Of a stretch of 64,000 nucleotides of DNA, positions 54,661 through 64,000 are shown one piece after another; positions within the stretch are counted from its first letter, which is position 1, and every line of letters starts with the position of its first letter. The translations under genes were made by a program, and so were the position numbers. This DNA is from Pseudorasbora parva (lineage: Eukaryota; Chordata; Actinopteri; Cypriniformes; Gobionidae), in contig NC_090178.1 of assembly GCF_024679245.1 (NCBI RefSeq), positions 19,121,713-19,185,712 of the forward strand, written 5' to 3'. Under the pieces are notes generated by a model that saw nothing but the letters and a program-made list of their open reading frames with translations, was not told the DNA's origin and searched no databases.

Positions 54661-57320
54661 TAAGGGGTAGCTTGCCAAGTTTTATATGCATGCTACGTGT
54701 TTTTTTTTTTTTTTCCAGGTGATATTCTCTACTGATCAGTTTTTTAAAGACATATAGAAACGTACGGAACATGGAACCATGTGTGCAGGTATTTTTGAAT
54801 CCTAATCCATGTAGGAAAGTAGAATGATTTATGAATTTAATTGGCTAAACAATCTTCGTTGCACTACCCCTGTCAATTATATTGACATTTTGTTTGGATC
54901 AAGCTCAAATGGATTGATTTGAGTTGTTCAGATGAAGACACCTCAATCCAATTATAAATGGATTTAGGTGGATGTAAATGTAGCAACCGTGTTGAGAAAT
55001 TGCATAGAGGAGAAGAGCAGAGGATAGTGCAGAAAGAGAAAGAATGAGTTAATGAATGACAACTACAGACAGGATGGGGAAATTATGACAATTAACTAAA
55101 ATGGGTGGGGGGAGGCAGATAACTTATCAGAGCAAATATGCTTTGGGAAGAGAAGACTGGAAACGAGGAGACGCTTACGTCTATAGTTAGTCAAGCCTTC
55201 ACTCTCCATGTTATTAGATCAATAAATGTTGATGATGTTTGATCCGTTTCATCCAAGTGCAGAACAGGACATTGTATTATTGTACATGTGTATACAACCA
55301 AGTATTAATCCGAAGAGGACAAAAGCATGTCATGTAGGTAAGGGACAATTTTCTGACCTTTTGATATTCATTTTTCCAAACGCATCTGTTTCCAACTTGA
55401 CTTGACATCTTATTCCCTTTGCCTTTTTTAGTTTTTATCTCAAAAGATGGGTTATTTGGTGCCTTTTCACTAACGTATTGTGCACAGATGTAATCTCTTT
55501 GGGCTTCTCTGTCTTGATCTGTATTATATCAAAGAATACTTCTGTATGTCTCCAAATTTTTTTACTTTTCTACAGCATTTTTTGTTATTTTCTCAGTGTA
55601 GATTAAAGGTGTAGTTCACCCAAAAATGAAAATTCTGTCATTTACTCACCCTCAAGAATTTCTTCTGCGGAACACAAAAGAAGATATTTTGAAGAATATG
55701 AGAAACTAAACAGTTTATGGACCCCATTGACTCGTTGAAAATACTATGGAAGTCAATGCAACCATTTGGTTAATAACCGACATTATTAAAATATATTATT
55801 TTGTGTTCAGCAGAAGAAAGACATTCATACAAGTTTCAAACGACTTGATAGTGAGTAAATAATGACAGAATTTTAGAAGAGAAGGTTTTTATTTTTATTT
55901 TTAGAAGATGGTCTAGTTTTTTGGATCCTGTCCTGCTTGATGTTTCCCCTCATATTATTGTTGACTTCCCGTTGCTGCCAGGATCAGATTCAAGATATTG
56001 TTTCTGTTCTGTGGTGCTGTATGGCTCTCTGTGCTCCAAATCATAATCCAAGCATATTATCAAGCCCAGACTGTAATTAACTGCTATGTCGTCCCCCCAC
56101 ACCACACATGAAAGATAAAGGAAATGCTTCTTGCTTATCCCCTAATTACCCAAATGTAGTTTTAACTTCAAGAGGTCAAGTTAGAAGTCTTGATTAAATG
56201 AAAGCTGATATAGTGATTAGAAGAAAGAAAAATCAATGTAAGATGTATTATTTCTATTTTTACCACCTGTCAAATGACGAGGTGTTTCCAGAAATTTGAT
56301 ATTATAGGTTTAGGATGTTTGCACTGCCTCATTCAACACACACCTGCCGCTACTGCTAGATACCTTTTTTATCTGGCTGTGTATTTGTAAAATGGTTAGA
56401 AGTTAAAATGGTTAGAATGGTTAGAAGTAACTATAGAAATAGCCACTTGGAGAAACCTTTGAAAAGCATTTTGTTATTTGCATGACTTTGCATGTATTCA
56501 AAACGTTAGCTGCAACCTAGAGGCTAGACAGATAATATTTGCAAGGCAAAAATCTTCTCTATTTCTGGATAGACTTACGATCTTGATGTATATTACATTT
56601 TGTTTGGGGGTGGGAGGGTGTGTCATAATTTAATGCTTTTTATTCAGCAAGGATGCATTACATTGATCAGAAGTGCTGGCCTTTTGAACTTTCTATTCAC
56701 CAAAGAGTCCTGAATTTAGTTGACCATGCTGGTATTGTGGTATGTGACATTTTTTTCTTCGTTTTTTTTCTTGTCATGTATACCTTTGGCAATTTTTATG
56801 CAATATATGCTATTAACAAAACCATAACGTCCAAACCAACCAACCAAACCCACCCCAACCCCCCTCTCTCTGTCTCTGTCCGTCTCTATCTCTGTGTGAG
56901 GTGAAAGTCTGGAAACAAGGAAGTGCAATATACACTAAACACAATGGAGTTTAACTGTCAGACTCAAAGACACCCAAACTGTGAAATCAACCTGCGAGAA
57001 AAAAAAAACATAAATGATAGGAAGCCAGTGAATTATATTCAGAAGCTGTTAGAGAGGGTAATTTGCATTTCATGTGCTGCTTTAGTTATTTTGCGCAGCC
57101 TGTAGTTCCTCTATTTGTCACTTTTAGTTTCAAAATAGCAAACTGGGTGTTTGTCTAGATTAGTTCTTGACAAAAAGTTATTGAAGAACCAGGAAATTAA
57201 TCTGACATCTCAGTATCTTTCTCTACCTCTCTTGTTGCTTTCACTGTTTTATGAACAAGCCACAAAAAGGAAGGAAGGAGTTTGTAACCGTGCATGAGAG
57301 CGTGAGAGAGGGAGGGACAT
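54661..57320. other. chd4b-ptpn6 intergenic region
   Basis: About 2.7 kb with a TTAA-type element at 55607, a fragment of the GACCCCAAA family at about 56625-56720 and no gene. The open frame at 56653 starts within that fragment. Confidence 0.45.
55607..55875. mobile_element. Short TTAA-flanked element
   Basis: TTAA at 55603-55606 then AGGTGTAGTTCACCCAAAAATG, ACTCACCCTC and a self-complementary right half (ATTTTGTGTTCAGCAGAAGAAAG..GTGAGTAAATAATGACAGAATTTT). About 270 bases, the most complete short copy of this family here. Confidence 0.65.
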
Positions 57321-57324
57321 ACGA

Positions 57325-57412
57325 CAGCCTTATATACACTGACAGGACGACCTGCTCTTCAAAGCACCGAATACAGTGTTTACGTTTCGAGAGAGGCGAA
57401 GCAGAGTGGACA
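57325..57412 (+). promoter_or_regulatory. ptpn6: Candidate ptpn6 promoter with TATA box
   Basis: TTATATACA at 57330-57338 lies about 325 bases before the ptpn6 ATG. A possible noncoding exon ends at 57412 (GGACAG|GTATGA), but the 5' UTR could also run unspliced to the start codon. Position and use are inference. Confidence 0.35.
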
Positions 57413-57662
57413 GGTATGAAGCCGCTAGACAAATGATTATGAGCTGTGGTTGGTTGTGTGGAAGGATGTCACTGCACAAGATATAGAAGGAGGGGGGCAA
57501 ATGGAAAAGTAGAGGATGAGTGCAGATGTATGACACCAAGAGGAGAAGACTGTTCTTTACAGCTCTGGATTATGTTTATGCATGCATCATATTTATTGCA
57601 ATATTAATGTGCATTCAATTCTTTTTCTTTTTCACTGGAAGAGGAACACTTGAAATAGGAAG

Positions 57663-60496
57663 ATGGTTCGGTAAGTTGAGAGAATCTCTTGTTCCAATCT
57701 TGTTCAACTCATCTTCCCTTTTTCAGTTTTGCTACTCTTACATTTTGCACCACAGGCCATTATCTGTGTGTTTTGCAACATGTTTAAAAAAATGTCCTTT
57801 TGTTTGTGTGTGTGTGAATGTAACTGCAAAGTGCAAGGTGTTGATGCTTGCCTGGGCTGTGTGTATGTGCATTTCTGCAAATGCACTTGGTGGTTTGGTA
57901 GGCCTTGGTAAGAGTGTGCTTGTTTTTGCATGTGCTTCAGCACGACATTAATAATCATTATACATCATTATAAATTATGTTTTTGTTGTTGCCTATTTGC
58001 TTTTAAACAGCTCTGTACCTCCTCCACACACACATAAAGCCTAAAAAAGTATTTGGAAACTTTCATAAATGCTATGTTATTGCAGTACCTTACCATAATT
58101 TAATCTAACTGATTTAATTTTTGGGGGGGATTTCTCAGAAATAATTTAACTTTTCTGAGCCATTTTTGCAGTTAAATTTTATCAACCAAGATGTATATGT
58201 ATGAAGTCAGTTTCCCTCGAGTTCACGCAGGTGTTCTAAACCACAGGTGTTGTTCATCACAACAACTATGCATGTTACACCAAAATTTGTCTGTCACAAA
58301 GTGGCATTTTTTATTTTAATTAACTTATTTTTGTGAAATAATTGGCTTGCCTAAAGTTGTCTACAAAACTTGCCTAAAGTTGTACAATATATTATACTAT
58401 TCATATGATTGTACTGATGTAAAATGTAAAATATTATGATTCTATTAACACATGCTCATTTACATGTTAAACAGGTGGTTCCACAGAGATCTGTCTGGAA
58501 TAGACGCAGAGACTGTTTTGAAGAACCGAGGTGTCCATGGTAGCTTCCTGGCCCGACCCAGCAAAAAGAATGTGGGCGATTTCTCCCTGTCTGTTAGGTA
58601 CAGCATTTTTTTTTTCCGATGATATGATAAAAATTTCATTATTAGCCACGTTTTATGTCATTTAGAGGTGAAAATTTGGTTCTGAGAACAAGCTGAGGTC
58701 AGATTGGGTGGAAGATAGCTTTCTCAACTTTCCAGTATTTCTGCTCTAATTATATAAAGAAACCACTCTGTTAAAAAAAAAAAAAAAAAACATTTGACTG
58801 AATATTTCTGTGTTTGACTGATTTGAGACTCGTCTTTGTTCCTCTGATTTTTCTGACCGCGTTTAGTTCTAGAACCTATTAGACAACATTTATATACTTC
58901 TCTTCAACCCAGTTATTAGATTTCTTGTAGAGTAGCTAACAAGCAGTTATTTTTTCTCAATACAGACATCGCACACAACGAGCAAATAAACATTTAATTA
59001 TTTGGTTAATTTGGTTATTTATTTTTATGTCGTACTTCACTTTGGTGTGAGGTTGTGGTTTTCTGACCTAAAATGTATTTATTGGACAAACAGGCAGTCG
59101 CATATAACACATTTTGATGTACTTTCTTATACCTAATAATTTGTTTTTTTCTTTTATTCATTATCTGTCATGCAGTTGTCATTGTACAGTTCACTTCACA
59201 TAACAATACGAGAATTCGCACATTTATTTGTACGTTTATTATTTTTGTAAACCCATTTCCATTCCTTTTTGTTGCTGATCTTAAAACAGTCTACTTTATG
59301 ATAAACAACACCAATAGGCTGATTAGTAGAACTGCCTGCGATGTGTGACATGGATGTTGCCACGTTACGATGGATGTTACTAAATGCCAGCCTAATGTCA
59401 ATTCATTGTAAAGGGCAAAGATCAGTGTCAAAAAGCTCAAAACAGGAATATATAATGCCATACAATTCTGACAGTTATATTGACGTTTATTCATTCTATT
59501 GTTATATACAGATAAACATATTCAGAAAAAAATACTTGTTTTCATATTTGCATGAAGCTTAGACTAAATCTTCTTCCATATGTGATATATGAATATCGGT
59601 CATGCTTTTATGAAGGCACCTTTATTTGTTTACCACACTTGTAGTTTATTAAACATTGTCATTTAGTGTAGAATTTTTTTCTTCTTCATGAATTCCATTT
59701 ATCTTTTAACAGACTATCAAGCCTTTAATTAATAGGTTCCTATAAAGCTGACAGTACAGTGTAGGGAGAGAGAAAGGGAAATACTCAGATCAGATCAGGT
59801 CAGATTTGAACCTGCATTCCCGTAAGTCCTCCACATATATGCCACTAGTATGTGTCCTATTTACTGCGCCACAGTTCCAAATTATGTAACCAAAGTTGGT
59901 TTGCTGGCTTACTTAAACATACCTTTTTTTCTTCTTCTTTTTATTTTTTTTTATTTTTGGAGAAGATACCGAATCGTTCAAGCTTGGGAAGCTAATAAAT
60001 ATCTTTGACAGCAAATATTACTACTATCCTTTTTGAATAAGCCCTCAAGTCAAGTAATTACTACACACTCACATACAGTTTCTACACACTTTGTAAAGCT
60101 ACTATTACTCCATTTCCTGCGACATTACGTCCTGATGTTGTTAGATTTTGCCTCTGAAAGAAACTGATAATTTATGTATAGGGTCCTGGATTCATATTTT
60201 TGAGGTCTATCTGATGAATTATTAGTCAGTAAACAGAAACTGAATTTTACTAAGCATGATGTATCATCAGTCCTCTTTCCTTCTCTTCATCTTTCATTCA
60301 GAGTTGGGGAAATGGTCACACACATTAGGATTCAGAACACGGGTGATTATTATGACTTGTATGGCGGGGAGAAGTTTGCTACGTTAGCCGAGTTGGTGGA
60401 GTACTACACTGGAGATCATGGAACTCTACAGGATAAAGATGGGACCATTATTGAGCTCAAATACCCATTAAATTGTTCTGATCCCACCACTGAGAG
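57663..60496 (+). CDS. ptpn6: Tyrosine-protein phosphatase non-receptor type 6 (SHP-1), 5' part
   Basis: Cytoplasmic phosphatase that damps immune-receptor signalling through two SH2 domains and a PTP domain. Three coding exons are inside the window: 57663-57670 (eight bases, MV and part of R), 58475-58597 and 60302-60496. Together they give the first 108 residues: [34 protein letters not shown] with the phosphotyrosine-binding arginine in [35 protein letters not shown], and [14 protein letters not shown] at the start of SH2-2. HRDLSG, the MVR start exon and CSDPTTER point to PTPN6 rather than PTPN11. The final arginine codon is split by the donor at 60497; the second SH2 and catalytic domains lie past the right edge. 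Confidence 0.93.
57671..58474 (+). other. ptpn6: ptpn6 intron 1
   Basis: 804 bases, no exon or element recognised; the open frame over 57520-57951 has no known motif and includes GT-rich low-complexity sequence. Confidence 0.5.
58598..60301 (+). other. ptpn6: ptpn6 intron 2, contains a SINE
   Basis: AT-rich intron. The only element recognised is the tRNA-derived SINE at about 59735-59878. Confidence 0.5.
59735..59878 (-). mobile_element. tRNA-derived SINE, minus strand
   Basis: Reading the minus strand: GTGGCGCAGTAAATAGGAC resembles a tRNA A box with its preceding bases, and 50 bases later GGTTCAAATCTGACC is a B box. A pyrimidine-rich non-tRNA body (TTTCCCTTTCTCTCTCCC) follows. It is an RNA polymerase III-type SINE, not a functional tRNA gene, as the stem regions do not pair properly. 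The exact 3' end is uncertain. Confidence 0.7.
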
Positions 60497-62577
60497 GTAA
60501 GCCATCATATTTGACCCTGCATCCTGGAGATGTTGGGGGTGGGGGAGTATTTACAAATTATTTGTGAGAGTGATATACTTCATTTCAAAAGTTTCGGAGA
60601 CATCATTACCATTACAGGATGAGTTTCATCTGCATTTTGACAATGCACTTACTAACCGTGTCTATGCAAAGTTATATCCATTTCCCTAACCTGTGATGCT
60701 CATGTAAAACATTCCGATTACATAGGTATTTACTGTTCGCTTTTACAATGCCATATTCCAAATAACGAGGCCCTCCACACATACAGTAGATGCATTATTT
60801 TCATGCTTGTTTAAATTGCGTACTGATATTGATTAATATATTTAAATATGTCACATCAATCATTCTGGTTGCAATGCAGTATAATGACGTTTTGCAGTTG
60901 TTTATAAAGTTAGCCTGGAAGGTAAAGAGATTATTAAAAAAAAATCAAAAGGTCAAAGTCAGAATGTCTCGCTATATGCAGGTTCCTTGTTCATGTTATG
61001 CTTAATGCAGATACGCGTAGTGCTATTTGGGTAATTGTAAATTTCTCTTTGCAAATTTATATTCACATTTATGCCATAGTGGACCTAGTAGTCAAATTAT
61101 TTTTGTCCATGTAAACATAACCACTGGCTTAACTGGTCTTTTTAAAATAATTTCGAAGACAGGGAAACTCAAATAATTTGCCTTATAAGATTACGAATTT
61201 ACATGTTTTATTTTTATTTACTTCTGATAAACAGTGTTATTATCTGTGAAGGAAGTTCTGCTTTGCACTTGGAGATGTGTTTGGGAATTTTGTAGTTTAG
61301 CTGTGTGGTATTTTATGTAAATGTATCTGTTCAAATGCTGTTGTGCTGACTAAGGGTTTCAACAGATTTTTTTTTTTTTTTTTTTTTGAGGCAGATAAAT
61401 ACTATACTAGCTAGTCTACAAGCTAACAAAAAATGGTTAGCTACATTACCTCAATGTAAGAAGCTTTTTTTGTTATTTGGCCTAGCTAGTGTGGCTACTA
61501 CTTTTAAAAAGCATGTATTGCCTTTTCAGCTACTTTACAACAACATACTAATAATAGATGCTAATTACATTGAAGAGGTGTAGTTAGCCACTTTTTGTTA
61601 GCATGTAAACAAAAGCTAGATAAATTAGTAGTTTAACTGTAGTTGAACTACTTTAAATAAATGAAAATTGAAGCTTGACCGATTGGTTCCCCAACACTGG
61701 TTGCTACAGTATTGCAAATTAATGGAAAACTTGTTACGGAGTACAATGATCCACATTTATTCAGTTAAGACAAAATGTCGCCTCAGAGGAGTCTGTCCCT
61801 CCTGTCGATGTATTGATTTGATAAAAGCATCACATGATCAGTCGTTTTATCACACACTGGAATTCTTCCACATTCTACTTTCATTTACATCAGAAACTGA
61901 GGAACAAAACTTTTTTACACAGCTGACAATAATCCTATTAAATAAAGAATAGAAATATTCAACAGCAGCAGATTCACTTCATTTAGTAAGAGAGATGTTA
62001 ACATGATCAGAAAATATAAATAATTTGATTTAACAAAGTGTTTTTGCTTTATAATTACACCAAACTGACATTTACGTATCATTCTAAATTAGTCTGCTAT
62101 TGCAGATTATAATGCGATCTGCATTTGACTACGCAACTTTTAATATATATCAGTTTCTCCTGTTTATATGGATTATAGACACACAACATCTTGAATCAGC
62201 ATTGCTAATCATAAGTCAAATGTAAAATACAGATGTGGGCGCATAAATGACAAACATTGGAAAATGCACCTTATTTGGATATTGCATTTTTTTTTTCTGT
62301 CAGTCTCTTTTTTTGTCTTATATTTATGGTGCAAAAATAACAAACTAACACATACAAAAGGTTTCAGATTCCTCTTTTTTAAATGTACATGAACAGTATA
62401 AGGCAGAAAAAAGGACAATAATTCAGTGAATTAAATATTAGCAAAACATAAATGCAGCTAATTAATGATTACTGTAAGGTGAAGTGAATTATTATTATTA
62501 AATTATGATAATTATAAAAAAATAAAGGAAATGTTTGCAAGATCAAATGTGAGCAAAATGTATGTTTTTTTCAATTA

Positions 62578-62580
<3 letters not shown>
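60497..62580 (+). other. ptpn6: ptpn6 intron 3, left part, no feature
   Basis: I searched for the start of the second SH2 domain (W-Y/F-H-G-H) and found none. Poly-T run near 61371-61387; otherwise AT-rich. Confidence 0.5.
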
Positions 62581-62581
<1 letters not shown>

Positions 62582-62666
<85 letters not shown>

Positions 62667-62668
62667 TC
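62582..62668. repeat. (CT)n microsatellite
   Basis: About 40 CT units, nearly perfect. Confidence 0.95.
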
Positions 62669-63890
62669 GCCCTCATTGGTACACATTAATCTTTTACTTC
62701 AATAAAAGCAATACCATCTGTGCAAAGGGGATCACATGATCAGTGTCACAAATTGACTTATTTTATTCCCACAATTCATTGTGGCCTTTTGGATTCCAAA
62801 GTTTCACTATATTGGTCACTAAATTTTATTTAAGCTCCTTATTTCATGTTAAAGCACCTTAAATTGCAAACACACTCTGAGCCTCCCTCTGCCATGTGTC
62901 TGACTTCCTCTTCTCAACTGCGGTTGGAAACTTTAGTTTTGACACATTTGCAAACAGTGACCAGAGCCATTCAGCCCTTCCTTCATCTCTCTACTGCCTC
63001 TCTTTGCCCTCTGTCCCCCACCCTTCTGTCTATCTTTTTCTCTTTTTTGGTCATGCTGATGATGAGCTCTTTGATGGGGGTTGTTTAACGGACCGATTTC
63101 ATTCAGTTTATGCATACTGAGCCAAACTACATTTTTGCACCTTAAAAGTGTTACAGTGGGCTTATGGTTACTTGTTGGGAAATGCTACAAAAGCGTTTTC
63201 CCCATGGTTTTATCTACCATTAAATATCTCTAATTTCTGAAAAATACCAGAAAGAACATTTTAAGATAAAGTTCACCATAAAATAACTGCCATCCCAAAC
63301 CTGCATGGGGCTGTTCACACAGAGCACATTTTTCTATTGCACTGTGCTACTTTTCCATTGTTTTTCAATGTAAACGCACTAGATGGACATCTTTAATAGT
63401 TGCGCTCACATCTTGTGTTTTTTTGTGGTGTCTCGTGCATGACACTGTGTTCTAAATACTCGGCTCTCAAGTTAAAAGAGGTTCAAATTGTAATCTCTAG
63501 ACCTTGCACTTTAATTCCTGTGGCCTGCGTGTCTGTGTGAACCGGTCCTATGACTTACTTTCTTCAAAATTTACATTGGAGGAAGGTTTCTACTGTTTTT
63601 GTCCATACAATGAAACAAATTTGGACCCCACTCTCTTTCATTTTAAGGGCAAATTATTGTATTTAAAGTGACTTTATTATAAGTCTACAGAGGAAATTTA
63701 TATCAGCCATGTAGAATAACTGTTTCTTAGCATATCTTCTCACAAATCAATGAGAAGGGGCTTGATTTTTGTAAAGAGCAGAACTTTTAATGCTATCTGA
63801 CCATCATTTTCTTACAAATTAAGTGAGAGAAAGGCCAAGTATGGCTGATTTTAACCCATCTAAGTTAGCACACACACATTAGGTCCAGTG
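62669..63890 (+). other. ptpn6: ptpn6 intron 3, right part, no feature
   Basis: No exon or repeat recognised. A stretch at 62840-63110 is less AT-rich, but its open frames on both strands match nothing I know. Confidence 0.4.
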
Positions 63891-63893
63891 AGT

Positions 63894-63895
<2 letters not shown>

Positions 63896-63931
<36 letters not shown>

Positions 63932-63938
63932 AAGCCGT

Positions 63939-63979
<41 letters not shown>
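63896..63979. repeat. Two adjacent (CA)n microsatellites
   Basis: (CA)n at 63896-63929 and 63941-63979, separated by TGAAGCCGTGG. The two tracts are in the same orientation. Confidence 0.95.
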
Positions 63980-63980
<1 letters not shown>

Positions 63981-64000
63981 TGAGCGATTGGAGGATAGAT

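Noticed and set aside
57520..57951. 143-codon open frame overlapping the ptpn6 start exon
   Set aside because: No known motif, and it runs through the splice donor at 57671; the MV-R start exon in another frame is supported by joining to the SH2 exon.
59735..59878. Functional tRNA gene on the minus strand
   Set aside because: Only A/B-box-like words are present; acceptor, D and anticodon stems do not pair, so it is scored as a SINE.
57663..60496. ptpn11 (SHP-2) as the identity of the last gene
   Set aside because: The start [11 protein letters not shown] and CSDPTTER fit PTPN6; PTPN11 has a longer start and NPGDFTLSV-type residues.
62846..63120. Possible ptpn6 exon
   Set aside because: Open frames on both strands lack SH2 motifs and there is no suitable acceptor-donor pair in the correct phase.
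63890..64000. CRISPR-like repeat array
   Set aside because: Plain (CA)n microsatellites with one short interruption; no spacer pattern, and the genome is a vertebrate's.

Overview
This window is a vertebrate nuclear genome segment, most likely from a teleost and probably a cyprinid. The genes have many short exons split by GT-AG introns. The encoded proteins are close to human CDC42, WNT4, CHD4 and PTPN6. The non-coding DNA is AT-rich and dense in DNA-transposon remnants typical of cyprinid genomes: Tc1/mariner, hAT-like and TTAA-flanked elements, plus an L1-like LINE, a tRNA-derived SINE and long dinucleotide repeats. I found nothing bacterial: no operons, CRISPR arrays or insertion sequences.

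Layout, left to right. (1) 1-1115: probable 3' UTR end of an unseen plus-strand gene. (2) 1440-14040: a complete cdc42-like Rho GTPase gene on the plus strand, with a noncoding first exon, five coding exons and 191 aa; a 7.9 kb intron is full of old transposons. (3) 14650-20476: a complete wnt4 gene (probably the wnt4b paralog) on the minus strand, convergent with cdc42, with eight coding exons and 358 aa. It has three more introns than the five-exon human gene. (4) 20477-30000: about 9.5 kb without genes between two divergently transcribed genes, holding transposons, microsatellites and a solo-LTR-like piece. (5) 30000-54630: a complete chd4 gene (probably chd4b) on the plus strand, with a noncoding first exon, 39 coding exons and 1951 aa, encoding the Mi-2beta/NuRD remodelling ATPase. 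(6) 57330-end: the 5' part of ptpn6 (SHP-1 phosphatase) on the plus strand. Its start exon, first SH2 domain and the junction to the second SH2 domain are present; the rest lies beyond the window.

All coding exons were joined by hand. Exon phases close without error in the three complete genes (576, 1077 and 5856 nt including stops), so the boundaries are well supported. The genes do not form a pathway. They are a syntenic block that unites neighbours now on human 1p36 (WNT4-CDC42) and 12p13 (CHD4, PTPN6).

I did not find a new multi-gene system. The observations most worth checking are: a 105-nt in-frame intron in the last part of wnt4 whose 3' half resembles a transposon family abundant in the same window; a second tiny in-frame wnt4 intron with a GC donor; a U12-type intron near the chd4 3' end; a five-copy motif upstream of chd4; two very large fold-back elements; and a hAT-like element with a perfect 8-bp target-site duplication.
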